Shown: piece by piece, positions 34,797 through 46,693 of the stretch
How the letters are laid out: each line of letters opens with the position of its first letter
Position numbering within the stretch: the first letter of the stretch is position 1
Program-made: the position numbers and the translations under genes
Assembly (NCBI GenBank): GCA_023333565.1
Contig: JAJKFH010001480.1
Span: 1,364,001-1,428,000 of the forward strand
Length of the DNA stretch: 64,000 bases
Reading direction: 5' to 3'
Source: Puffinus mauretanicus
Taxonomy: Eukaryota; Chordata; Aves; Procellariiformes; Procellariidae
Notes under the pieces: model-generated
The model's database searches: none
The model's input: only the letters and a program-made list of their open reading frames with translations
Told to the model about the DNA's origin: nothing

Positions 34797-34960
34797 ACAG
34801 CTTGGGTGCAGGGGAGTTACTTCCCGGGGTGGGGTACTCACCCACATCTGGGGTGGCAGGGGTGTGGGACAGGGCAGGATTGCACAGAGCTGGGGCACTC
34901 ACACCTCCCACTGCAGGGGTGTGCAGGCAGGGGGTCCTGCACGCCCAGACGAGGAAGGGT
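34797..34960 (+). repeat. G-rich, loosely repeated patch with quadruplex motif
   Basis: The plus strand repeats the word GCAGGGGTGTG (34857 and 34910 regions) with GGGGTACTCAC/GGGGCACTCAC variants between, like a very degenerate minisatellite. At 34850-34874 four runs of 4, 4, 3 and 3 guanines are separated by loops of 5, 3 and 3, which satisfies the G3+N1-7 quadruplex rule. It is followed by a short GT-rich stretch at about 34989-35015. Overlapping open frames on both strands here are side effects of composition. Confidence 0.6.
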
Positions 34961-35899
34961 ATGTGTGACCCCCACAGCCTGGAGGGGGATGTGTGTGTGC
35001 ACACCAGTCTGTGTGCGTGCGGCACACGTTGGGATCAGTTACAGAAAGGGGTTTAGAAATCTGTAGTTGCATGTTACCACTTGTGGTTACATCTGTTGTA
35101 TGGCTGATATGGATCCTGAATGTATTGTTCAATGATTGCCACTTCATTACATATCATTAATAAATCGATGCACCACTTCAACCCTGATTTGGCTTAAACT
35201 GTGTGAACCGATGGGGACTTGCTGCAGTGTTTAGTCAGTGAGAGGAACAATGAGCTGAATTTTCTCAAATCCTCCTCAATTTGTCTGGATAACTTGGCTG
35301 ACAAACACTGAGAAATAAGAGTTTCTAATGCATCCATGGGACCATGAGGAAGAGCACCACCTTTTTCCTCCTGTCTTAATCCTCCCTACGTGTGCCGTTG
35401 TAGCACATCCCTGAAGGCAGCATTGCAGGGTTTCACTGCATTAATATGATTGATCCCCTGCATGGCCAGAATGTGGGTACTTCAGTCTGGGAGCAGTTGG
35501 CCAATTATCGTGACAGCAATTAACCCAAACATCATTCTGCCAAAGTCACCGATGATGATGTCTGGGCTACCTTCCTTAGCTTACTCTATTTCTCCATTTT
35601 GTGCCATTTTCCACTTCTTTCCCCTCCAGTGAAGCAGGGTAGGGTGCAGCAGTCGGTGTGCTGCCGCAGAGCTGCCGGTACGCCACGCAGCAGAAGTGCT
35701 GCTCACGGAGCTACAGCCAGTTGTTTGCAACAGTGGGTTTGAATGCCATCTCTATCGAGCTGTGCCAGCAGGAGGGATGTAGAGGAAGTTCTCGCTGCAC
35801 TATCGACATCCAACACTGATTGTAAGTTATCTGCAGTCATTCTGCCCCAAAAAAGGGCCATTTTCATCATATGTATATTTATGCTCAGCAGTAACCATC
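34961..35899. other. Non-coding DNA, no gene seen
   Basis: A 60-codon plus frame at 35450-35632 and another at 35743-35925 show no domain. The sequence around 35640-35730 is moderately CpG-containing but short. Confidence 0.5.
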
Positions 35900-36470
35900 T
35901 TACAGAGAAATGGGAAGCAGTTTAACTTTGATGGCTGATTTTAAGTTTTCCCACTCTACCCCATGAAAATACAGTTGGCAGCTTACGTTCTCAGAGAGCA
36001 CATTAGCGCTGAATTCATTCAAACCTCCCTGCGTGGGCAGGAAAAGGACTGGAGCTATTCTTACATTATTCATGGCAAGCTTTGGCAACTCGCTTGGTGT
36101 CAGCATTCACAGCTTCTGGTCTGTAGCATCTTCATTGTCCCACACGTCTTCCACGTTCAGGCTCAGCATTTCCAACAGTAGTAAGTACGTTACAGGCTTC
36201 CGGTGCCATTATGCAAAGGCAGGGAGGAAAGCACTGAGGCAGCCTGCAGGCCAAAAGGATGAGGAAGGCATCTCCTCCGTCTCTTTCTTTTGCTGGTCAT
36301 CTTGTACCTCTTTTCCCAGAACACAGCTCGTCCTTTTGGCAGGATCGGACATATTCAAACTCTTTCTCCACTTCTTTCACTTTCTTTCGTGCCATTAAGC
36401 AGTTGCCCTTGACATTCTCTTGGCTGAGCAGGATCATGCAAGGAAGACTTGGGGCAGGGTAAGGAATGGC
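35900..36470 (-). pseudogene. Probable decayed coding block, family unknown
   Basis: Reading the minus strand, 36470 to about 36300 encodes a charged, helix-like stretch (includes ARKKVKEVEKEFEYVRSC) that runs to a stop in one frame. A shift to another frame continues as a charged run (EVQDDQQKKETEE). Further on, 36150 to 35900 is open again, with a single TGA inside an otherwise coding-like frame (NVEDVWDNEDATDQKL, stop, then about 68 codons). Frame switches and an in-frame stop are the pattern of a pseudogene. No poly-A tract or target duplications were seen, so the mode of origin is unclear. Separate exons of a real gene are the alternative, since an AG/GTACAA pair borders the 36300-36440 part. 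Confidence 0.3.
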
Positions 36471-39310
36471 AACAAACAGACCTGGCAGCAGTGAACGAAG
36501 GTGTGTGAATGCCCCTTTCAAAACTCTTCCATAGTATCCTCATTTTGTCAACTCATTGTTATCCCAGATCATCCTCCATTCACCCCCCATCACGTATAAT
36601 TCTGTTGACATATGTATAACTGAAAACTCCTCAGCTCTGGAGACATAATAATATATCAATCCACCACCAGTAACCAGCTGAAGCTGGAAGTTATTAAAAA
36701 ATATATTTATTTAGGAACATCTTTCCTGGGCTGACATGTGGCATTTCTGGAACCAGCTGGATTCCTTTGAGAATAAGGTGCAGACTGACTTTTGCAGAAA
36801 GGGCATGTTTGTAGGCAGTCTGGAGGCTTCAGTTTCGGGTGAGACCTTGCCCCTCTCTAGGAGAAAAGGCGTTTCCTTCCCTGCCTCCCGCTTCCCCCCT
36901 GCTGGCTCTTAAGCTGTGTCCGTCTTCAGGGGAGCTTTGTGAGGGCAATCTTCTCACTTTTCCTTTAATATCTCCTAGTCTTGAGCAAAAGAGAAATACC
37001 AACACAAAATTATATGGTTAACATTTCCAAAAGCCATAAAGTGGCTGTAAAGGACAGGTCCCCAGCATGGTGTTGGACTCCGACGTCAGTTTTTAGATGA
37101 TTTTGAAAATGTTTCCTTTTGTATCACACAGCTTTCCTCCAAAGCACGTGATTGAACTGAACTTCAATGGCTTTGTCTGGGTCCCTGTTCACAAGTTTTC
37201 CTTGTACCATGCTTGAGATGAAACAAAACTACTGAGCTTCTTTTAAAGTTGCAAAATGTGCTGTCTGAGATTGTTACCCTGGGGTTTGGTGTGGAAGAAA
37301 GACAAATGGAAAATATAATTTTCCTTAAATCCCTGCTGTCCTTTGTTTGAGCATTTGACTCTAATCCTCCTTAGTCGTAAGAAGTTTATTATTTGTTTAA
37401 TGTTCCTTTTGCGCCTCTGAAAATAACAGAATTAAGAGAAACAGGATGATTAATAGTTGCTCATGGAAATCACAAAGTAAACCGACAGCTCCCTTCGATC
37501 AGCGTAGCGCTCAGGCCAGCCCGCAGGGAGGCCAGGGGGATGGGGATGCTGTGAAGCCACGATGCCGGGAGCCCACGCCCAGCACCACGGCCCACAGCTG
37601 CAGCGCTGGGGACAACTGCAGCTCTCTGAGACCTGCGCTCCAGCTCAGACCCAATTCAGATTCAAGCCTCATTGCCACGGCCAGGAGACCACCAGGAGAC
37701 CGCCATTGCTTATTCTCGGGGAGGACCAAGGGCACAAGGCCAACGTTCCCAAACAGAGGGCTCCAGGACCGTTGTCCGAGGAGATAATTTTATTTCACTT
37801 ACTGCTGACTCTCCTCCAGTTCGTTCAATGGGTGTCTGAGGTCTTCATTGCAATGAAGTTAGTGCCCTGTGAAGGCAAGTGAAAACACATGTTGCCGTCT
37901 TCTGTATGGCCACCAATCTACCAGCAAGTGGAATCCAATTTTGTATTTAGTGAACGTCCCAGAGAGACAAGCAAGATCTAATAGACTTCTTTCATTCCTA
38001 ACTGCTCTAACACTGCTCTCCTTCTCCATATCCACTTGGAGACTAAATTCAATTAAAACATCCTTGCCAATTTACAAAATGATTAACACGTTAATGATTT
38101 TGCAGTTTTACAGAAGGGGAACAAGAAGAGAGGAAATAGCTTAGCAAACCCATCCGTACCATGGTGACAAAGAGCTATGGAGGGCTGCGGGCACTGGGCT
38201 GTGATAAGAAATCCCAGCCCCAGGCCAGAGCTGCCTCCAGCTCTCCCCTCACCTGGGGCAGAACAGTCTCCTCCATCGCCAAAACCAAACCCAAGCAGGT
38301 TGGGATGGCAGGGAGGTCACGAGGCAGGGGTAGATGAGGACAGACAAACACGTGGTAGTTCTTATCAGCAGATGGATAAGAAAAGCAAGTACAGTTATGC
38401 TACACCCACGGCAGCTCAGTGAACATCTTTCCCTCACACTGAGAAGGACGAAGATTTATTGTACTGAATCCAGCAGCGCTGCACTTGTTTGAAACCAATA
38501 TTAGTGAGAACTGGGCTGGGCTGCAATTTCTGCAGGCACAGCAGGACTCCAGGCCGTTGCTGCGGGTGATAGTTCAGTGTGGGCAAAGAGTGGGAGACTT
38601 GTTTCAGATTACACCGACTTCAGCAAACTATTAAAAACAAGCAGAAAAAAAGCTCAAAACCAAGGTCTGATTACTGCACAGCCCCACAAAGTGCTCTGGG
38701 AGCGGTCGGCCTCTCCTTAGAGGTGGCACACTGTGAAACTGCGGCGTACGTGGGTGGCAGGTTTCATCTCCCCCTGCATGACGGCTTTGCTCCTGGCACT
38801 CAGGGCAGCAAAGGGCCGAAAGTCCTCTCGAGCGCACCTCCAGGAGCTGCAGTCATGGCAGTTCCTCCAACACATCAGGGGTTTCTCACATGCTCAAAGT
38901 ATCAAATGGCTCAGTGATAAAGCACTAACTATCCCCTGATTTGGAAGAGAAAGATTTGGTTTTTTCGTATTAACTCCTTGTTAAGTTTCCACTTGAACAC
39001 CAGTGGTGGTAGTTGTCTTTCAAGAGGAGAGCTGTCATTTCAAAACCTTCCCCCTCACTGACAGCCCTTACTATCACCCAGAGAAACATTACAGATTTGG
39101 GAACAGTGGGAGCATGCTGTTTCCTTTTTTTTTCTGACAGGAAATACTAACCGTATTGCCAAACCTCAAATCTAACATGACATTTATGCCTCATGCAAGG
39201 AAAATTTAGAAGAGTAGAGCTGGGAACAATGGCAGCTGATGATCCCCCCACACTTTGGCAGTGGGAGCAAGTTGAGTGAGGTTCTGCCTGGTATGTTTAG
39301 GTTGGGGTGC
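36471..39310. other. Non-coding DNA, no gene seen
   Basis: No gene was recognised. The plus frame at 37446-37787 (113 codons) lies in a GC-rich zone with a matching frame on the minus strand and no domain. AT-rich parts surround it. A segment at 37145-37180 contains GAACTTCAATGG, a weak echo of the ancient repeat core seen at 6226. Confidence 0.5.
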
Positions 39311-39407
39311 AAGAAAAAGAAAAGAAAAAAGGAAAGAAAAAAGAAAGGAAGAAAGAAAAGAAAAAAGAAAAGAAGAAAGAAAATTAAAAGAAAAGAAAAA
39401 GAGAAGG
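39311..39407 (+). repeat. 97-base polypurine (A/G) tract
   Basis: The tract consists almost only of A and G in AAAGA/GAAA-type units, interrupted by a single TT at 39384-39385. Long mirror-like homopurine tracts can adopt triplex (H-DNA) structures and are mutation-prone. On the minus strand it reads as a Phe/Leu-rich frame, which has no coding meaning. Confidence 0.92.
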
Positions 39408-42400
39408 TCCTATAAAAAATGACGATGTGAACAGCAAAGGTATTAAGATCCCTGCAGTGGATAAGCACTAAGTATGTGCCTGCACGATGTTGCTGATGAT
39501 CGTGGCAGCAGGACATGTGTTCTCAAGCCTCTTTTTTGGAAGAGCTGTGGGGTGAAGCTCCGAGGGCCTTGGCTGAGCTCAGCTGCTTGGGATTTCACTG
39601 TGTCTTGGCTTTTCCTAGATTTGTACAGGAGCACATTTGTACAAGCCTTGGCCCTTCACACCAGGGGCTACTTGTGAAAACAGTGGTCAGTTCGGGGAGT
39701 ACCAAATGTACATTAAACTGATAATTTTCCTTTGCTTAGGACTTCCTATGAAAATGTCCCACATATTTCAGATTGCACAGTTTGCATAGATTAATGGCAG
39801 CTGACAGATTAACCCAAAGGCCAGATTCAGCGAACTAAGCAAGACTGTAACACTAAACCATAACTACCCTGGTAGAAGACATTATATTTCAGCAGGTTTA
39901 AAAAAAAAAAAGCAAGCACCCCCACCACCACCACCATTTGTAAGCTTTATAAAATTGCCTGATTAGAATATATTTTATAAGGATTTTCGGCAGCAGCATC
40001 GACTTGCCAGCCAGATTAGTGTGACAGAGCGTGACAATGGCTTCTCTCTGAAGTTCGCCGGACCCCACAGCTAGATCAGGGCTGCGCGGTTTATCTTGGA
40101 CAGACACAGCTTCAGCACCAGTAAAACAGCTTAAAGAAGAGGGAGGTGACTCCGAAGCCGTGGATGCCTGAGGATATTAATGGCAACGCTTGTCTGCTCC
40201 ATCTCGCAAGCCTTCCTTCCGTGTCTCCGAAAGCTTTGTTTGGCGTGGCTACATTTTCCCTGTAAGGCCTGACAAGCGTCAAATGGAGCTCGCTCTTTTG
40301 GTTGGAGAAATAACTTGGGACACAGAGATGACTTTTTTTAACCCGCTCGCCTGCCCGGACATTGTTAGAGACCACAGCTGAGGCTGCCACTAATTATACT
40401 TTAGCACGCACGGAGAGACGCAGCCCTTACCCCAATGGGTACATTCATTCTGCTGGTCCGCAGATTTCTTTCTTTTTGAGAGAAATTGCATTTTGAGCAC
40501 AACAGACCCAAAGCTTGGAGATGTTTGGAGAATTTGGGGCAGGAGCCTGGATTGGGATTACTCCTTTGCAGAGAGCAAAGCACCCACCTGTTGGGAGGAT
40601 GGACAGCCCTGGCACACCAGGCCGGCCCTGGCTGCCCCAGATAAACTCTCTGTCCTTCAGAAACCTCCTGTGACTGTGGTTTCTCCTCAGAAGGGCACAG
40701 GCAGGAAGGGACAGCTGAAGAGACCGACTCAATATCATTAAAAGGATGGTAGCAGAGCTGGGGCTTCTCCCCACCAGCAGAACATCCTTCTTCCCCTTTC
40801 CGTACTGCAGGTGCTTTTTAGTTACTTAGTCCTTTAGCTATGAATATTTATGAACAAGAAATAGATATGCATGCCTGCCTTTGGGATTGATTCTGAACCA
40901 TGCGCCTGTTCAGAGTGGTATGGAAATAATTGTTGAATGAGTTGGAGTTTCCCCCGCACCCTTCCTTCAAGTTGGAAGAGCTACGCTTTGGGATTTTGAA
41001 GAAGCCCCATCACCCCAGAGAAGCGATGGCAGCCTGGCCACATTTGCTGAAATGGCCAGAAAGCAAATGTCCTCTCCTGGCGTGCTCTGAGGGACCAGTC
41101 TGCCTCGGGGACCGGGTCCCTCCAGTGCCGTTCGAATGAGCTGCGGTACGTAGGCACAAGACTTGCCGGGCGAAGGCTTGGCGATGGCTTAACCGTGGAA
41201 CAGGAAAACAAGACACGGAGCTGCATTTTAAAGCAGTGGTTGTTTTTTCTGGCTTAAATTACGAATGAAAATGTAGATGTTACGTTGGTGGGGAAGATGT
41301 TCATTCTTCAAATGCCAGTGAGCTGACTGTACTTCTGTGGAGATTTTCTGAGCTTTCTGAAGGAATAATGAGGATAGGAAGAAACAAAGAAAAAGAAAAG
41401 GTGCACTTTAAAAGAAAGACGTTTCTGCCAGTAAAATGCATGTGACGAATGCAAGTAAAACACAACTGACGGGGAAATTTTTCCCTGTGAAAAATTTTAT
41501 ATCAAAAGCAAATATAGGTCATTCCACTGGAAGACGAGAACGAATGTGTTAGTCATAGAAGTCCTTTGTGAAATAATAGGCTTTATTGCTTTCTGGTTTA
41601 TTCCAGGTAAAACCTTGAATCTGGAGTGAGAATTGACCTGGGCTCAGGCAAACACATTAACCAATGCCCCTTCAGCTTAAAAAATAGATTCTCACATCAG
41701 ATTTGCCCTCCTGTCCCAGCATAACCTGCTCTTTCCCTGGAAGCCCATGCTGGCTGGCAGACTTCAGGATTAGTGGCATAACTCACTCCGCCACAGTTTC
41801 TTGCCTGCAGCCCGTTCAGTGGCACATAAGGGTCTGGCATTTATGTCAAGAGACACAAAAGATAGTTTGAATGATCTGAAATTACAGGTGCTGCTCGGTC
41901 CTGCAAGTCATAAGCTGAGCTGAATAATTTTACTGCCTTTTGCTGAGAACAGAGAGAAAAAGGGGACGAGAGGTAATCATGGTTGTCATCTACTGCAGAA
42001 ACCTTACTCAGGACTTTAATTTAAATCACACTGATCCGAGGGGCAGTACTGTCTTTGATTTACGGAAGTGGGTGAACATGGAAAGTCTCTCAGAGCTTCC
42101 TATAATGCTCTGCTTCACGTGGATGCTCTCCTTGGGGCAGCACGGAGGAACCTTCCCTTTCCCATGGCATACCATTCAGTACAAAACCACTCCAAACAAA
42201 ACCAGCAAAGGTCCCCTCCCAAAACAAATGCCTCTCCCCACATCAAATGGTATTTCAAAAGGGCACGGTTGTTAAATAACAAGGACGGACATCCTTCCCT
42301 TCCACCTCCTCCAGCACACGGCATGGGCCAAGGCAAAACTTGCAAAGGGAGCTGCTGCCCCGCTGCTGCATTTGCTGCGGGAGCTGGGGGGTGCGGGGTT

Positions 42401-45400
42401 TCAGTGCTGTGCGGTACAGCCAGTCAAGGCCACACATTGAACTCTGCGGATAAAAATAAATATTGAACAGCTGCTCTTTCGGGCAGCGTTATTCACCCCG
42501 CGCAGCAAAGGAGGCAGGGACCCAGGGGAGAGGTAGGCTGTGGTTGTGGCAGAATTGCACAGAGGGTGCTGCGGGTGTGGAAGGGGAGGAGCTGCGGGTC
42601 CCGGTACCATCTTCTGGCTTTCCCTTACTTCAGGTCTTGTCTTCTACCCTTAAAGTGCTCCGAATGTGAAATGTGGTTGGTTCTGAAAAAAAAAAGTTAC
42701 CTCTGTCATGTCTTTGTCACTGCTAAAATAGAGCATAGAGCTGCTAAAAGCCCTGGTTTCATCACTCTGCCACTTCACATCGCCATGCCACATTTTTCTT
42801 TCCGAGCTGTGCAACTCCACTCTGCCTTCCCAGAGCTTGTGCTGATTTCCAGATCTTATCCTATTGCACAGACCTCTGACTTAATCCTGTCCTTACCTGC
42901 TCAATGCTAGCAGCCCTAAAAGACTGGCCAGGGCTTTTAAGTGCCTCGTTCCTTCATGCGCAAGCGTTGCACTGAACTTTTCAAGCCATCGCTTTACAAA
43001 CTCCCCCCGTGGACCAGGGTATGCCAGCACCTCTTGGGCAAGCTGAAGCAAAGAGCAAAACAACCCAGGGAAGGGGAAACCTTCAATCTACCCTCCTGCT
43101 CGCCCTTCTGCCAATATCAGAAGGGAAATGGGCCAAAGCTTGATGCTTTTTAATGTGAATGAGGCACTTTGATATTGCCGGAGAGGGAGCTGATCAGACA
43201 AGCTCAGCTATTCTTAATTCTGGCAAACAACGGAGCAGTATGTTATCAACCCCTGCCTCAGGCAAGGCCAGCTTGGATCAAGCAGGAAACCAAATGTTGA
43301 TGTTTCAGAGATTTCTTAGCTCTGAGGTACTCTAACACACTGAAATATTTGTGCCATAGAAATGAGATTCAATGCACTCGCTATTTTCTCACACTGTTTG
43401 AACACCCACGAGGGGTTCCCATGAATGCCTGCCTGAAAGCAGGCAGGGGGTTGCTGATGCCATAATTATCTCGAAATGGTTGCATTGCTTTTTTATTGGA
43501 TTAGCATTAAAAGCCCAAATACAAGCTTTCTGTGGGATGCTTCAGCGTAATTAGATGTTAGAAGACATGTAAATGTATATATGCCAGGGCAGAAGCTAAC
43601 TCAATCTGTCGCTTATGAGCAGGCAACAGTGTCACTTTGTCACCTCTGGATTGTGTAGAGTCACCGCGCGAGCCCTAAGATGGAGTTTGGGGTTGCCAGT
43701 GAGCACGGGTCTATTTAAGGTCACTTAGGACAGGACCTGAACAAAGGATTAATATGAGTCTGACAAAAATGATGTTTGAAAATATATTTATTCTGTCAGA
43801 TTTCATGAGTGGTAGCTATTGCTCCATTCAAGCTGAATGATAGCGTTCAGCGTGAGCACTTACTCATCCTGACAGCTAACAAGATAAACATGTCAGCATG
43901 TGATTTGCCAAATATTTTCCTGTGGAATTCAGGCAGGAGTTGCCAATGGAGCTGGCTTTCGAGCGGAGAGACCGAGGCATTCGAGTCTACACACACGCGC
44001 CATGCACAGCAGCAAAACCCACACCAAACCTGCGAGGGACTTTTTCCACCGCTCCGGCCAAAACTCAGGTGCAATGGTGCTCTTCAGCACTGCCCACCAT
44101 GATGCTCTCTCCTGACTCTTTAGCAAATCTCCAAAAACCCTGTTTTTGCGGCACAGGATAATTGCGAGGGGAAGATCTGCTATTCATGCAAGCTCAATAG
44201 ATGCCAGGAGCTGGGCAATGCTCATCAGGCCTTGGCAGCAGTGGACGCAAAGGGCAGTACTGGCAGGCTCCAAATTGGCTTTACCTTTCATTGCGGGGTA
44301 ATTCTTCTCAGAGACTGAGCTCGTGACCTTTATCATAGCGAGTTTTATTTACAGATTGGGAAATGGCAGGGTGTCCTTTAAGATGAAAGGAATCAAAACA
44401 CAAGGGAAAAAGAAAGATTTTGCAGAAGCAAAAGATCTGACTGGAGAACTGTTTAGAGAAGTCTGTATAAACAGACCTGTTAGGCTGATATCCCACATTT
44501 TAGCCACAGCTTTTTGGAGCCTTTAGCTAGATCATGAAAGGGATTTTTAGGCTTTGGACTCCCTGGTGCATCGGTCTTTTAATAACACTGCACCTATTTC
44601 CTCATGCGTTTGCAGCTGACTCCAGTGTAATTTTCCCTGTCTTCCCTGGTTTATGTTCCTTCTCCATCCTCTTACCTGTCACCGGCAGGTAACAGCCACT
44701 GCTTTTAACATTTTTTGTCTTGAAGATGCTCCAAAGCATTTTGCAGCCTCCTGGCCTCATCCAAGTGTCTATTCCCATCTATGAAAGAGGATTAATTGCT
44801 ATGTTGCTAATAATGGCCCCTGTGTGATGGGTAGGGATCATGTCACACCACAGAAATGAATCCAGGCTCAGCAAGAGGCAGGTGACCGTTGCAGGCACCA
44901 AGCAGAGATGCCCCCTGCTAGCCCCAGCCCTGCTGCACGGTGCATGGCATGGAGCGGGGAGCAGCCCGGGCCAGGCAGCTGGCCAAAACCTTGATAGCCC
45001 AGCCCATTGCCAGAAGTCTCCCTGGTAGCCCAAAGTGGACTCCAGGCTGGGCACCACCATGCTGCAGTTCCCAGAGAAACACAGAGGGAAGGGTCCACTG
45101 CCCTCCCCTACCAGTTTAGGGGATGCTCAGGAGAGCAGGGTCCCCTCCCCTCCATCCCCCAGGAGAGGCATCAGCATGATGTTTGTGGCAAAGGCTGAAG
45201 TGGCTCCAGAAAAAGCACAAGTAAAGGTCTAATAAGAGAGGACAGGATCAGCCTACTGCATCGGGCTGTGCCAGAGAAAGGGGCTCTCCTCTCTCAAGTT
45301 GCCTCCTAAGGAGAGTGCTGGGATGTTGGGGAAACCACTGGCTTTCCCCTTTCATGGCTTACCCTCACAGCAGCTGGCTGTTTTAAGCTGAATCCACTTC

Positions 45401-45649
45401 ACCGATAATTTTACGGAAAGAAATCTTTAAACAGCAACAAACAACTACGTTATTATATCAAAGAAGAACTAGGAGGATAAATTACGATTTACTTAATGCT
45501 CAACTGTTCTCAAAGATGCAAATCTCTCATAAACGCTGTTGGTGGTTAACGACCGACCCACATTTCAGGCAGTCCGACATAGCCACCATTAGTATTGTTC
45601 ACAGAGCAGTGAAGGTTCCTGCTGTCCTACAGACAGGAAATAAAAATAG
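39408..45649. other. Long non-coding stretch, no gene seen
   Basis: About 6 kb without a recognisable gene. It includes an A12 run at 39900 with an adjacent CCA microsatellite (about 39919-39936). Many short frames overlap on both strands, none over 114 codons. A segment at about 44722-44815 (CCAAAGCATTTTGCAG then CCCATCTATGAAAGAGGATTAAT) is a weak echo of the antisense MIR-like pattern. AT-rich segments near 41220-41520 and 43480-43620 hold nothing I can name. Confidence 0.5.
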
Positions 45650-45810
45650 TTTACATTTCTACAAGTAGGAAAGACTTGAGCCTGATAACCCTGCTGTGAG
45701 GTGTCCCCAGCTGAGGCAGGAGGGGATCCAGGTTAACCACCTGCCTGTGGCCACACAGGAGAGGATGGAGCAGAAGTGAACAGGGCTCTACTGGCCACCT
45801 GGCTGAGCTC
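45650..45810 (-). repeat. MIR-like relic, antisense (tentative)
   Basis: The plus strand gives CTGAGGCAGGAG, then GGTTAACCACCTGCCTGTGGCCACACAGGAG, then CAGAAGTGAACAGGGCTCT, then GGCTGAGCTCC. This is the order expected from reverse-complement MIR (AACTGAGGCACAGAG, TTAAGTAACTTGCCCAAGGTCACACAGC, CAGAGCCGGGATTCGAACCCAGG). The central GGCCACACAG word is well kept and the rest is diverged. Confidence 0.45.
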
Positions 45811-46638
45811 CCCACCCGCGTCTCCCTCCACCCCCAGTGGCCTATCCATATCCCACTATCCATCTGCCAAGAAAATATGAGATATCTGGGTACTAAAGTA
45901 CTCAGTGAAATAAAAATGTAGGCTGTCTGTAAGGATCTCCTAGTTCCCAGTGGTTTTTGGCTTAGCTTGCTTCTGAAATACTTCATCAGCATTTTAGTGG
46001 AAGACGCCTTTCAAAGGAGCTCACCCTCTGCAGCACTTGTAACAGTCCTAAAAAGAAACACTGCTCTTGTTCCTCGCTTGTACAGCTTCCCTCCAACCCA
46101 TGATGTGTCTCACTCATCATTTCAAGTGTTCACCGCCCTACCCCAAAGCCACGTCCCACACCCTGACCCAGCTTTGCTGTGGCTGTGCTGTAAGAGTGCC
46201 CCCGCAGTGCCCCGGAGGCCAAACCCAACACATTGTCTTCACCACGCTCTTGAGGGTATCACAACAGAGTCTGCCCTTTCCGCCTCCCCTTTGCAGGATG
46301 CCTGAAAGGAAAACGCCCCCTCCACCACCACACAGGAGTCCCAGGTAGTGCTTGCTTCACAGGAGCGATGTGTGAGCTACCTCAATGGAGTTATGTCTGC
46401 AAACCAGAAAATGCTGGAACTGGCCAGCTCTGCAAGACTGCCCACCATCCCCTATTTTTGATCTTGATTCACCAGAAGACAGCATGCAGAAGCACTCCAA
46501 CAGCAGCTAGGTTTGCACATGGAACATCCTTCTGGCTGTATTGGCATCTCTGACTCCTGTTGATATACCCTGGCCTCCCATTCTCATTCCTCTGACCAAC
46601 TCAAATGCTGATGAACTGCAGTGGTGTGTGGGTATATG
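45811..46638. other. Non-coding DNA, no gene seen
   Basis: Plus frames at 45967-46305 (112 codons) and 46067-46348 overlap out of phase. No domain was recognised. Confidence 0.5.
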
Positions 46639-46693
46639 GTCCTATACAACAAACAAAAAGTGCTGGGTCCTATACAACAAACAAACAGTGCTG
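46639..46693. repeat. 28-base tandem duplication
   Basis: GTCCTATACAACAAACAAA plus AGTGCTGG at 46639-46666 is followed immediately by a second copy at 46667-46693, differing by one A/C change inside the compared length. The near identity shows the duplication is young compared with the surrounding old repeats. It lies within a 96-codon plus frame (46541-46831) without recognisable family, whose reading frame is shifted between the copies because 28 is not a multiple of three. Confidence 0.9.

Noticed and set aside
44722..44815. Further MIR-like antisense copy
   Set aside because: Only two short words match in order (CCAAAGCATTTTGCAG and CCCATCTATGAAAGAGG), which is too little to list as a feature.
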